In this document: in pieces, positions 1 through 6,782 of the stretch | Numbering within the stretch: the stretch's first letter is position 1 | Layout: each line of letters opens with the position of its first letter | DNA from: a virus | Length of the DNA stretch: 23,925 nt | Reading direction: 5' to 3' (one strand) | IMG/VR virus record: IMGVR_UViG_3300030328_001844 | Location: 1-23,925 of that record | Translations under genes and position numbers: made by a program | The notes under the pieces: model-generated | Told to the model about the DNA's origin: nothing | Seen by the model: only the letters and a program-made list of their open reading frames with translations | Database searches by the model: none

Positions 1-1
1 T

Positions 2-55
2 AGTGATGAAGAGATACTTGATAGACTAGATATAGATTTAGGAGGAGTAATATAA
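2..55 (+). CDS. C-terminal end of an unidentified gene (partial)
   Basis: An open frame enters from the left edge and ends in TAA at 53-55. Only 17 residues are visible, mostly acidic (SDEEILDRLDIDLGGVI). The stop overlaps the next start codon by one base (TAATG), the same tight packing seen through the rightward operon, which supports this being a real gene end. The tail sequence GGAGGAG inside it serves as the ribosome-binding site of the next gene. No function can be assigned. Confidence 0.6.
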   Translation, partial: SDEEILDRLDIDLGGVI

Positions 56-210
56 TGGGTGAGTTAGAAGTAATAAAAAGATTAAGAGCTATCCTTGAGG
101 AGTATAAAAGTGATAAAACAATTCCTCATTCTAGGATAGAACAAGTAATAAAAGATTATGATAGGTCAATGGACGAGTACCTAGATAATCTCTATAAAAA
201 TATGACTTGA
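55..210 (+). CDS. small hypothetical protein (51 aa)
   Basis: ATG at 55 overlaps the previous stop (TAATG) and is preceded by GGAGGAG about 8 bases upstream, a strong Shine-Dalgarno sequence. The 51-residue product is charged and looks helical throughout, with no membrane segment or cysteines. It ends at 210, inside the -35 box of the promoter at 207-235, so coding and promoter sequence overlap by four bases. I do not recognise the protein. Its position at the end of a preceding operon, just before the first early promoter, fits a small early accessory protein, but that is context only. Confidence 0.65.
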   Translation: MGELEVIKRLRAILEEYKSDKTIPHSRIEQVIKDYDRSMDEYLDNLYKNMT

Positions 211-235
211 CTTTTATAACTGTAAATGTTATAAT
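207..235 (+). promoter_or_regulatory. sigma70-type promoter P1 (extended -10)
   Basis: TTGACT at 207-212, a 17-bp spacer, then TGT-TATAAT with TATAAT at 230-235. This is five of six -35 bases, a full -10 and a TGn extended -10. The predicted start near 242 would give a leader of about 25 nt to the gene at 267. A host-type promoter upstream of small early genes implies transcription by host RNA polymerase. Confidence 0.85.
214..234. promoter_or_regulatory. operator-like inverted repeat over P1
   Basis: TTATAAC (214-220) and GTTATAA (228-234) form a perfect 7-bp inverted repeat with a 7-bp centre. It covers the spacer and -10 of P1, the classic place for a repressor to block RNA polymerase. 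In AT-rich DNA a 7-bp dyad can arise by chance, so the operator role is inference. Confidence 0.35.
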
Positions 236-266
236 GTTAAGTTTTCAATAATGAAAGGAAATACTT

Positions 267-650
267 ATGCCTGCAAAAGGATTTAGTAAGTTTGACATTG
301 ACTTGAAATACGGACAGATACGAGAAGATAAAGTCAAAGAAATGTTTGGTGATAAAACTATCGAGGTAAAGACAGAAAGAAACTGGTGGAAAAAAACTGG
401 TAACATTGCTATTGAGTATGAGTCAAGAGGAAAGCCTAGTGGTATAGATAAAACTGAGGCTGACTATTGGTTTCAAAGATTAGAACTTGATGAGTCTGGA
501 GAATTTTGTACATTAGTTTTTCCTACCCCTATCTTAAAAAAGATTGTGGATAAATACAAAGACAAGCTCACTAAAAATGTAGGTGATAACAATACTTCTA
601 AGTGTGTTATGTTGCCGATTAAAAAAATATTTGATAAAGAATTTTATTAA
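267..650 (+). CDS. early PD-(D/E)XK-like nuclease candidate (127 aa)
   Basis: The product opens with FDIDLKYGQIRED and, about 12 residues on, has TIEVKTE, a beta-strand plus E-x-K arrangement (E33, K35) typical of the PD-(D/E)XK nuclease core. The stretch KTGNIAIEYESRGKPSG follows, and I recall similar proteins annotated as hypothetical or endonuclease-like in marine phages. The acidic residues D12 and E20 could supply the other metal ligands. The start has an AAAGGA ribosome site 8 bases upstream, and P1 lies just before it, so it should be among the first genes expressed. It could degrade host DNA or resolve recombination intermediates. The fold is inferred from motifs only; no catalytic role is proven. 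Confidence 0.7.
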   Translation: MPAKGFSKFDIDLKYGQIREDKVKEMFGDKTIEVKTERNWWKKTGNIAIEYESRGKPSGIDKTEADYWFQRLELDESGEFCTLVFPTPILKKIVDKYKDKLTKNVGDNNTSKCVMLPIKKIFDKEFY

Positions 651-652
651 CA

Positions 653-850
653 ATGGAAATTAAAAAATTATTTAATAAAGACTTTCAAGAGTTTATGAGT
701 GAATATATATCTTCTTCTTTAAAAGAAAAAGGTATCATGGTACAACGAAGAACACTTAATAAACTATTCAATGAGGTACAAACTTATTGGGTCATGATAA
801 AGAGGGGTGAAAGATTACAAAATTATAGCGACGATAAAAAAAAGACTTGA
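653..850 (+). CDS. small hypothetical protein (65 aa)
   Basis: It begins two bases after the preceding stop and has no clear Shine-Dalgarno, so coupled translation with the nuclease-like gene is likely. The product is basic, predicted helical, and contains no membrane segment or cysteine. Its last codons (KKKT, stop at 848-850) run into the -35 box of promoter P2, the same gene-end/promoter overlap as at 207. I do not recognise it. A small early DNA- or protein-binding accessory role would fit its charge and place, but nothing in the sequence shows it. Confidence 0.65.
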   Translation: MEIKKLFNKDFQEFMSEYISSSLKEKGIMVQRRTLNKLFNEVQTYWVMIKRGERLQNYSDDKKKT

Positions 851-875
851 CAAAAAAAATTTATCGTGGTATAAT
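847..875 (+). promoter_or_regulatory. sigma70-type promoter P2 (perfect consensus)
   Basis: TTGACA at 847-852, 17-bp spacer, TGG-TATAAT with TATAAT at 870-875: full consensus in both hexamers, optimal spacing and an extended -10. It overlaps the stop codon of the previous gene. Transcripts would start near 882 and enter the AT-rich region before the SSB gene. Confidence 0.9.
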
Positions 876-959
876 ATCTATATAGATTACATAGAGTATT
901 AAAGATATTTAATTGTTATTATAATAATTATAATAATAATATTTAAAATAGAATTTTGT
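876..959. other. very AT-rich low-complexity tract between P2 and P3
   Basis: About 84 bases made almost wholly of A and T, with runs of TAATAATTATAATAATAAT around 917-940 and only a handful of G or C. It contains no ORF. It lies just downstream of P2 and just upstream of the replication operon. AT-rich DNA after promoters next to replication genes is the layout of the T7 primary origin, so this is a candidate duplex-unwinding region; that reading is inference. It could also be a simple untranslated leader. Confidence 0.4.
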
Positions 960-1064
960 ATGAGTAGAAAAGAGTGGTTTAAATTTGTAGAAAAATATAA
1001 GATAGACACATGGGTGTTTGTTGTTTTTCTACTTGCGGTATTTGTAATTGGATACTTTTTTTGA
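960..1064 (+). CDS. small single-pass membrane protein (34 aa)
   Basis: ATG at 960 opens a 34-codon frame ending TGA at 1062-1064. The first 15 residues are polar and basic (MSRKEWFKFVEKYKI), followed by about 18 hydrophobic residues ending GYFF, a clear transmembrane helix with the N-terminus likely cytoplasmic (positive-inside). There is no good Shine-Dalgarno sequence, which lowers confidence. It is the only ORF between promoters P2 and P3, so P2 appears to serve it before the SSB gene. Short early membrane peptides in phages sometimes act on host envelope enzymes or exclusion; no such role can be read from this sequence. Confidence 0.5.
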   Translation: MSRKEWFKFVEKYKIDTWVFVVFLLAVFVIGYFF

Positions 1065-1082
1065 TTACAGATAATTATATTG

Positions 1083-1111
1083 TTGACAAATAATTTGTTG
1101 TATGGTATAAT
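1083..1111 (+). promoter_or_regulatory. sigma70-type promoter P3 (perfect consensus)
   Basis: TTGACA at 1083-1088, 17-bp spacer, TGG-TATAAT with TATAAT at 1106-1111. The ten bases ATGGTATAAT are shared with P4 on the other strand. The start near 1118 gives a leader of about 40 nt to the SSB gene, which has a strong AAGGAG site. It probably drives the whole replication and nucleotide-metabolism operon. Confidence 0.9.
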
Positions 1112-1119
1112 TCAATTAT

Positions 1120-1142
1120 AATAACATTAATAAATAACATTA
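1120..1142 (+). repeat. 10-bp direct repeat in the SSB leader
   Basis: AATAACATTA occurs at 1120-1129 and again at 1133-1142, 13 bp apart, between P3 and the Shine-Dalgarno of the SSB gene. It lies in the predicted 5' leader. It could be a protein-binding or mRNA-binding site, such as for SSB autoregulation, or chance in AT-rich DNA. Confidence 0.35.
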
Positions 1143-1158
1143 GAAGGAGAATAAAACT

Positions 1159-1587
1159 ATGGCTACAATACAAGGCAAGGCTTATTGGGCATCTATTACT
1201 AGACCCAATACAACTTTTGACCCCGTTTACCAAATCGATTTAGCGATTGATGACGAGACTGCTGAACAATTTTCAGCAAAGGGTATCACCGTTAAGGAAG
1301 ATGAACGAGGCAAGGTAGTTAAGTTCAAACGAAGAGTTAATCGTGCTGATGGTACAGATAATCCTGCACCTAAGTTAGTTGACTCAGCTAAAAATCCTAT
1401 TGATGTATTGGTAGGTAATGGTTCAGATGTAAAGGTTATGTACAAAGAGTACGACTGGAACTACGCTGGTAAATCTGGCGTTGGACTTGACCTACAAGCA
1501 GTACAAGTTATCAGCTTGATTCCTTATGGAGAAGAGTTTGATAAGGTTGATGGGTTTGTTGCAACCGATAGTGTAGATGAATTCTAG
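1159..1587 (+). CDS. phage single-stranded DNA-binding protein (T7 gp2.5-like)
   Basis: This 142-residue protein is the first product of the replication operon. Its role is to coat single-stranded DNA and to coordinate polymerase and primase-helicase. It has an OB-fold-like pattern of beta strands (KAYWASITRPN, YQIDLAID, VVKFKRRVN, DVKVMYKEYDWNYAGKSGVGLDLQAVQVI). The acidic tail DSVDEF ends in phenylalanine, as in T7 gp2.5, where the acidic tail and terminal Phe contact replication partners. Length (T7 gp2.5 is about 230 aa) is shorter than T7 but common in marine podoviruses. The AAGGAG ribosome site sits 9 bases before ATG. Location directly before the primase-helicase and polymerase supports the call; sequence identity to T7 itself is not evident. 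Confidence 0.8.
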   Translation: MATIQGKAYWASITRPNTTFDPVYQIDLAIDDETAEQFSAKGITVKEDERGKVVKFKRRVNRADGTDNPAPKLVDSAKNPIDVLVGNGSDVKVMYKEYDWNYAGKSGVGLDLQAVQVISLIPYGEEFDKVDGFVATDSVDEF

Positions 1588-1608
1588 ACTAGATAGGGGG
1601 CGACAACA

Positions 1609-3276
1609 ATGGACACTACAAATAATTTTGTAAAGTTCCACGTTTCATGTGGTGCTTGTGGAAGTAGTGATGCAAGATGTATTAATAGAGACGGTAGCTC
1701 TTATTGTTTTTCTTGCAAGACTTACTTTAAAGCACCATCTGATTTTGACTTGGACGATTTAGATAATATAGAGGGCGACACAATGACAATACAATCAGTA
1801 CAACGACAACCAACAGTCATAGAAAATGTTGGAACATTTGGTGCTATCAAAGACCGAGCAATAGCAGAAGATACTGCTAAGAAATATGGTGTTAAGATAG
1901 TCAGTAATGGAATGGGACAGATAGATAAACATATCTACCCTTACTATGATACAAAAGGTTCTTTGATTGCTACTAAGACTAGGTATGTAAAGAACAAACA
2001 ATTTTCAATAACAGGTTCGACTTCGGAGTCTGGATTATTCGGACAACAACTCTTTAGTGGTGGTAAATATGTAACCATAACTGAGGGTGAGGTTGATGCT
2101 ATGTCTGTATATCAATTACTTGGTAGTAAATATGCAGTAGTTAGTATTAAGAATGGTGTAGCTTCGGCAGTAAAAGATATCAAGAAGAGTTATGATTGGC
2201 TTGATAGCTTTGATAATATTGTTATCAACTTTGACAATGATGATGTGGGTAGAGAGGCTAGTGTAAAGGTAGCCGAGTTATTTGCACCATCAAAAGCTAA
2301 GATACTAAAACTGCCTGAGGGCTACAAAGATGCGAATGATTTACTAAAGGATAATAAGTATCAAGAGTACATCAAATCGTGGTGGAATGCCCCTGTTTAT
2401 GCCCCTGACGGCATCATTAAAGGTGAGTCTTTGCTTGATGATGTACTTGCTCCAGTTGTAAGGTCAACTGTTAACTATGGGTGGCAAGGTTTAGATGATA
2501 TGACCTATGGTATTCGTAGTGGTGAGTTAGTTACATTTACTGCAGGGACAGGACTTGGTAAGACTGCTATCATTAAAGAATTAGTATACAATTTATACAA
2601 GAATACAGATTCAATGATTGGTATGATTATGCTTGAGGAAAGTCCTAAGATTACTGCATTAGATATCATGAGTGTTGAAGCTAATCTTCCTTTGCGTAGA
2701 CCAGACATTCACATTGGTGAAGAAGAGAAGAGAGATTACTTTGATAAGACTATTGGTTCTGGTAGATTTTATTTCTATAAACACTTTGGTTCTAATTCAG
2801 TAGATAATATTGTATCACGAGTTAGGTATATGGCTAAGGCTTTAGACTGTAAGTATATTATACTTGACCATGTTAGTATGATTGTATCTTCTCAAGAGTA
2901 TGGTGATGAGAGAAAAGCACTTGATGAAATCATGACTAAGTTAAGAGTGTTGGTTGAAGAAACAGATATATCTTTATTGATTGTCTCACATCTAAGGAGA
3001 CCAGATGGTAAGGGACATGAAGAAGGAGCAGCGACTTCTCTATCACAACTTAGAGGTTCAGCCTCTATTGGTCAGCTATCTGATATGGTGATTGGACTTG
3101 AGAGAGACGCACAGAATGATGACTTACACATAAGGAATACAACTTGTGTGCGTGTACTTAAGAATAGATTTGTAGGTATGACTGGTCCTGCTACATACTT
3201 ATATTATGATAAGGATACTGGTAGGCTTAGTGAAACAGAAAAGCCTATGGGTAAAGATGAATTAGATGAACTATAA
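1609..3276 (+). CDS. bifunctional DNA primase-helicase (T7 gp4-like)
   Basis: It makes RNA primers and unwinds DNA at the phage fork. A zinc ribbon lies at the N-terminus (C14-x2-C17 and C33-x2-C36). A Toprim primase follows, with TEGEVDA (E159, E161) and FDNDDVGR (D209, D211). The RecA-type helicase has Walker A GTGLGKT at 313-319, Walker B YIILDH (D420, H421), the IVSHLRRP segment at 458-465, and LRGSASIGQLSD then LERD (possible arginine finger R499). At 555 aa it matches T7 gp4 (566 aa). The start is preceded by GGCGACAAC; a nearly identical sequence precedes in-frame Met59, beyond the zinc ribbon, so a short helicase-only form like T7 gp4B is likely. DNA polymerase follows after 14 bases. 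Confidence 0.97.
   Translation: MDTTNNFVKFHVSCGACGSSDARCINRDGSSYCFSCKTYFKAPSDFDLDDLDNIEGDTMTIQSVQRQPTVIENVGTFGAIKDRAIAEDTAKKYGVKIVSNGMGQIDKHIYPYYDTKGSLIATKTRYVKNKQFSITGSTSESGLFGQQLFSGGKYVTITEGEVDAMSVYQLLGSKYAVVSIKNGVASAVKDIKKSYDWLDSFDNIVINFDNDDVGREASVKVAELFAPSKAKILKLPEGYKDANDLLKDNKYQEYIKSWWNAPVYAPDGIIKGESLLDDVLAPVVRSTVNYGWQGLDDMTYGIRSGELVTFTAGTGLGKTAIIKELVYNLYKNTDSMIGMIMLEESPKITALDIMSVEANLPLRRPDIHIGEEEKRDYFDKTIGSGRFYFYKHFGSNSVDNIVSRVRYMAKALDCKYIILDHVSMIVSSQEYGDERKALDEIMTKLRVLVEETDISLLIVSHLRRPDGKGHEEGAATSLSQLRGSASIGQLSDMVIGLERDAQNDDLHIRNTTCVRVLKNRFVGMTGPATYLYYDKDTGRLSETEKPMGKDELDEL
1774..1785 (+). promoter_or_regulatory. probable internal translation start in primase-helicase
   Basis: GGCGACACAATG at 1774-1785 places an in-frame ATG (Met59) after almost the same sequence found before the full-length start (GGCGACAACAATG, 1599-1611) and the DNA polymerase start (GGCGACAATAATG, 3281-3293). 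T7 gene 4 makes a short form lacking the zinc domain from codon 64. By analogy this site would give a 497-aa helicase without the zinc ribbon. Confidence 0.6.
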
Positions 3277-3290
3277 ACGAGGCGACAATA

Positions 3291-5036
3291 ATGAAACGAA
3301 GATTGTTTTTAGATATAGAAACACCAATGATAACTGGAGGTACTTTACCAGATAAGATATTTCTTATCGTTTGTAAGGATACTGAGAGCAAACAGTTATT
3401 TACATTTACTGAGGATAAGTTTGATGAGTTTAAAACTTTAGTCAGTAGCTACGATGAATTCGTAGGTCATAATATAATTGGTTTTGACGCACCAGTTATA
3501 TATAAAGTGTTAGCTATTGACCTACATCAAGAGGGTAAGGTAATTGATACTTTAGTTTTGTCTCGATTATTTAATCCTGTTCGAGAGGGTGGACACTCTC
3601 TTAAATCGTGGGGAGAAACTTTAAGGTTTGACAAGTTAGACTTCAAAGATTTCTCTGCGTACTCTGATGAGATGCTAACTTACTGTATCAGAGATGTGGA
3701 AGTTACGGAGAAAGTTCTTACTTATTTAATAAGAAGACACCCTGACTTTTCAAAAGACGCAATTAGATTAGAACATGATGTATCTAGAATAATTGCAGAC
3801 CAAGAAAGAAATGGTTTTCTTTTTGATTTAGGTAATGCTCACCTATTATTGGGTCGGCTAAGAGAGAAGATAAACGAAATAGAAATAAAAGTAAAGGAAA
3901 GATTTATACCTTTACCTACCTTTATCAGACAAGTTAAACCTCGCTATCGTAAAGATGGCACACTAAGTACGGTTGGACTGAAGAATAGTCTGGGAGAGGG
4001 GTGGGAAAAAGCTACTGGAGAATTTTCTCTTATCGAAATGAAAGAGTTTAATCTTGGTAGTCGACAACAGATAGGTAGATATCTACAATACTTTGGGTGG
4101 AAACCTACAAAGTTTACTGACAAAGGTCATGTGATTGTAGATGAAAAAGTTCTGGAAGGGATTAAAGATATACCTGAAGCAGAACTTATTAAAGAGTTTC
4201 TACTACTGCAAAAACGAATTGCTCAAGTTGAATCTTGGGTAGAGGCAGTAGCAGATGATGGGAGAGTACACGGAAGAGTGATAACTAATGGTGCTATCAC
4301 TGGTAGAATGAGTCATCAGTCGCCCAACATGGCTCAAGTTCCTGCAGTGTATTCTCCCTACGGAACAGAATGCAGAGGACTATGGGTAGTTCCTGAAGGC
4401 TACAAATTAGTGGGAGTAGATGCTTCAGGACTTGAATTAAGAATACTTTCCCACTACATGAACGATAAGGAATATATAGATGCTATCATTAATGGAGATA
4501 TACACACTACAAATCAAAATCTTGCTGGGCTTAGCACAAGAGACCAAGCAAAGACTTTCATCTATGCCTTCATATATGGGGCAGGCGATGAAAAACTCGG
4601 AACTATCGTTGGAGGGAATAGACATGATGGGAAAAAGATTAAAGAAAGATTTCTCAGAGGTACTCCTGCCCTTGCAAACTTTAGACAAAGAGTGGGAAAA
4701 GCTACTGGAAAAGGTTGGCTCAGAGCTATCGACGGAAGAAGACTCATCATCAGAAACAGACACTCCGCCGTCAACACCTTAATACAAGGTGGAGGTGCTA
4801 TCGTAATGAAGAAAGCACTAGTCTTACTTGATGATTACATAAGACAAAATAAGATAGATGCTAGACCAGTTGCAAATGTTCACGATGAATTTCAGTATGA
4901 GGTTTACGAAGAACAAGCAGATGACTTTGGTAAACTAGCAGTCAACTCAATAGTAAATGCAGGTGTCGAACTTGGTATTCGATGTCCTTTAAATGGAGAA
5001 TATAAAAGTGGGAACAACTGGCAAGAAACACACTAA
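3291..5036 (+). CDS. family A DNA polymerase with 3'-5' exonuclease (T7 gp5-like)
   Basis: The replicative polymerase. Exonuclease residues: FLDIET (D8, E10), HNIIGFDAP (D66), YCIRDVEV (D135). Polymerase: TGRMSHQSPNMAQVP (338-351), motif A VDASGLELR (D377), motif B RDQAKTFIYAFIYG with R417, K421, Y425 and Y429 spaced exactly as R518, K522, Y526 and Y530 in T7, and motif C VHDE (H531, D532, E533). The tyrosine at 425 matches the T7-type discriminator position. At 581 aa it is about 120 residues shorter than T7 gp5, and the thioredoxin-binding insertion is probably missing, so it may not use host thioredoxin as clamp (inference). GGCGACAAT before the start matches the primase-helicase start region. 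Its 3' end overlaps the exonuclease gene. Confidence 0.97.
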   Translation: MKRRLFLDIETPMITGGTLPDKIFLIVCKDTESKQLFTFTEDKFDEFKTLVSSYDEFVGHNIIGFDAPVIYKVLAIDLHQEGKVIDTLVLSRLFNPVREGGHSLKSWGETLRFDKLDFKDFSAYSDEMLTYCIRDVEVTEKVLTYLIRRHPDFSKDAIRLEHDVSRIIADQERNGFLFDLGNAHLLLGRLREKINEIEIKVKERFIPLPTFIRQVKPRYRKDGTLSTVGLKNSLGEGWEKATGEFSLIEMKEFNLGSRQQIGRYLQYFGWKPTKFTDKGHVIVDEKVLEGIKDIPEAELIKEFLLLQKRIAQVESWVEAVADDGRVHGRVITNGAITGRMSHQSPNMAQVPAVYSPYGTECRGLWVVPEGYKLVGVDASGLELRILSHYMNDKEYIDAIINGDIHTTNQNLAGLSTRDQAKTFIYAFIYGAGDEKLGTIVGGNRHDGKKIKERFLRGTPALANFRQRVGKATGKGWLRAIDGRRLIIRNRHSAVNTLIQGGGAIVMKKALVLLDDYIRQNKIDARPVANVHDEFQYEVYEEQADDFGKLAVNSIVNAGVELGIRCPLNGEYKSGNNWQETH

Positions 5037-5898
5037 GACTTTAGATACTTTAGTTGAAGATATTAATAGTGTATTAACAGACATATCATCAGGAATTAAA
5101 CCTGATGTAAAAGAAGAACAGTTAGATAAGTTCTTAAACAATACTAAGTTAGCTTTACTTGATTGGCTTGAGCCTCGTAAGAGTTCAGGTAAAGGTTTAA
5201 GAATGTCTGTGATTGGTAGACCTGCTCGACAACTTTGGTATGATAATCATATCGAAAGAGAGACAGAAATACATGACCCTTCTACCCAATTAAAATTTTT
5301 ATATGGTCATATACTAGAACATTTACTTTTATTCTTGGTTGAATTATCAGGACACGAAGTAACTGCACAACAAAAGAAAGTTCTTGTTGAAGATGTTAAT
5401 GGTCATATGGATTGTAAGATTGACGGAGAAGTTGTTGATGTTAAGTCAGCTTCACCAATGTCATTTAAGAAATTTAAGAATGGTACTTTATATGAAGATG
5501 ACCCATTCGGATATGTTGCCCAACTTGCAGGGTATGAACACAATGAACCAAGTAATAATGGTGGATTGTTTGCAGTAAATAAATCATCAGGTGAGATTGC
5601 ATTGTTTAGACCTGATGAACTAATGAAACCAAATGCAGAAAAATTAATTAAAGATTTAAAGGAGAAACTAAAAGCTAATGAACCACCTGAGAAATGTTAT
5701 CAACCGATTCCTCACGATAAGACTGGAAACTTCAAGCTTCCTATTGGGTGTGTGTACTGTCCTCATAAGTTTATTTGTCATGGGGATTCTAATGACGGCG
5801 ACGGACTTAGAGTATTTAAATATGCAAACACAAATATATTCATGACAACGGTAGTTAACAAACCTAAAGTTGAAGAGATAACAGAAAGGTATAAGTAA
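5008..5898 (+). CDS. PD-(D/E)XK exonuclease (Cas4/RecB-like)
   Basis: Likely the phage DNA-end exonuclease, the functional place of T7 gp6, for primer removal, recombination or host DNA breakdown. With the GTG start, motifs are RMSVIGRPARQLWYD near 65-79, then GHMDCKIDGEVVDVKSAS (D135, D144-V-K146) and the YVAQLAGY helix (QxxxY). Near the C-terminus, GCVYCPHKFIC (C-x2-C-x5-C), with an upstream Cys in KCYQ, could bind an Fe-S cluster or zinc as in Cas4/AddB-type nucleases. I chose GTG at 5008 because GGAG ends nine bases before it; an ATG at 4993 has no such site and would add five residues. It overlaps the polymerase end by 29 nt. Confidence 0.85.
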   Translation: MGTTGKKHTKTLDTLVEDINSVLTDISSGIKPDVKEEQLDKFLNNTKLALLDWLEPRKSSGKGLRMSVIGRPARQLWYDNHIERETEIHDPSTQLKFLYGHILEHLLLFLVELSGHEVTAQQKKVLVEDVNGHMDCKIDGEVVDVKSASPMSFKKFKNGTLYEDDPFGYVAQLAGYEHNEPSNNGGLFAVNKSSGEIALFRPDELMKPNAEKLIKDLKEKLKANEPPEKCYQPIPHDKTGNFKLPIGCVYCPHKFICHGDSNDGDGLRVFKYANTNIFMTTVVNKPKVEEITERYK

Positions 5899-6131
5899 TG
5901 TATTTTATAATCACGGCAATGTTATTCTTTAGTAGTACTGACCAAGTTATATATACTCAGTATGATAAAGCTACATTCGATTCTTCCAACACTTGTCAAG
6001 AATTTTTGTTCCAGAATAAGGTACAGTTATTAAAAGAACTTTTTGCAGAGCATAATAAGAATGATGATATGAAAGGATTTGAATTCTTTTGTGAAAATAG
6101 AGATATAATATTAGAGGATGTTCACTTATGA
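5898..6131 (+). CDS. small exported or membrane-anchored two-cysteine protein (77 aa)
   Basis: The start overlaps the exonuclease stop by one base (TAATG) and the stop overlaps the next start by four (ATGA), so translation is coupled on both sides. The N-terminus (MYFIITAMLFF) is hydrophobic and looks like a short signal or anchor. Then comes a polar domain with two cysteines, C33 in SSNTCQEFL and C65 in FEFFCENRD, 32 apart. The same plan occurs in the gene at 9976 and, more loosely, the gene at 23606. If exported, the cysteines could form a disulfide. I recall many similar tiny proteins in marine phages, none with a known function. Confidence 0.7.
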   Translation: MYFIITAMLFFSSTDQVIYTQYDKATFDSSNTCQEFLFQNKVQLLKELFAEHNKNDDMKGFEFFCENRDIILEDVHL

Positions 6132-6439
6132 ATCGAAAAAAAATAAAAGTATTAAGAAGAAAAGCTAAAAAGATATTAGTAGAATGGTTGAAGTCTTTAC
6201 TTCCTGAAGAAGAACAAGACAAAGTTAATGTCAATAATATCTTACAGCTAATGCCAAAGCAAACTCATTATATAAATGAGTTCCAATTATACTTAAGTGC
6301 TTGGTCATTTAAATGGGTAATGAAAAAATTAAAAAGAAATCCAGAGTGGACTTTTGAAGAAATAAATAATAGTGCTGGCCCAAGTAAGAGACAGCTAAGA
6401 AGACAGAAGATGATTGACGATGGTCCAATACCGTTCTAA
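6128..6439 (+). CDS. hypothetical basic protein (103 aa)
   Basis: It is joined to the previous gene by an ATGA overlap and overlaps endonuclease I by about 20 nt. The N-terminus is strongly basic (MNRKKIKVLRRKAKK), followed by a helical domain containing YINEFQLYLSAWSFKWVMKKL and a basic tail PSKRQLRRQK. No membrane segment or catalytic motif is visible. The composition suits nucleic-acid binding, and its place between exonuclease and resolvase suggests a role in DNA metabolism; this is inference. I have a vague memory of similar sequences in marine phage genomes, unnamed. Confidence 0.7.
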   Translation: MNRKKIKVLRRKAKKILVEWLKSLLPEEEQDKVNVNNILQLMPKQTHYINEFQLYLSAWSFKWVMKKLKRNPEWTFEEINNSAGPSKRQLRRQKMIDDGPIPF

Positions 6440-6782
6440 ATTTGAGAAGACAGTTGTCTCTGGTCTTCGCAAGAAAAAAATAAAATATAAGTATGAAGAG
6501 TATGTTGTTAAGTTTATTCAACCTGCTGTTGATAGAACATATCTTCCTGATTTATATTTTCCAAAGACAGACATCTTCGTAGAATTGAAAGGTGTTTTAA
6601 AATTAGAAGACAGAAAAAAACATTTGTGGATACAAGACCAAACAGATTATGATATTCGTTTTTGTTTCATGAATGCAAATAATAAAATAAGAAAAGGTTC
6701 AAAGACAAGCTATATTAATTGGTGTGAAGCTAATGATTTTTTATGGTGCGAAAAAGAAATACCTTTAGATTGGATGAAGTAA
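6420..6782 (+). CDS. endonuclease I, Holliday-junction resolvase (T7 gp3-like)
   Basis: It cuts branched DNA, resolves junctions before packaging and helps break down host DNA. The whole family pattern is present: YRSKFE with the N-terminal catalytic Glu (E9 from this ATG), KYEE, TYLPDLYFP with D44, IFVELKG with E55 and K57, Q-x-DIRFCF, KGSKTSYINWCEAN and a closing IPLDWMK. These match the T7 catalytic set E20, D55, E65 and K67. The length of 120 aa is slightly below T7 (149 aa), lacking only the N-terminal extension. An upstream in-frame TTG (6414) would add two residues; I prefer ATG. It overlaps both neighbours, the next by TAATG. Confidence 0.93.
   Translation: MVQYRSKFEKTVVSGLRKKKIKYKYEEYVVKFIQPAVDRTYLPDLYFPKTDIFVELKGVLKLEDRKKHLWIQDQTDYDIRFCFMNANNKIRKGSKTSYINWCEANDFLWCEKEIPLDWMK

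Noticed and set aside
4437-4782. Overlapping ORFs of 71-108 aa on both strands inside the polymerase gene
   Set aside because: They lie across polymerase motifs A and B, which are intact; shadows of the real frame.
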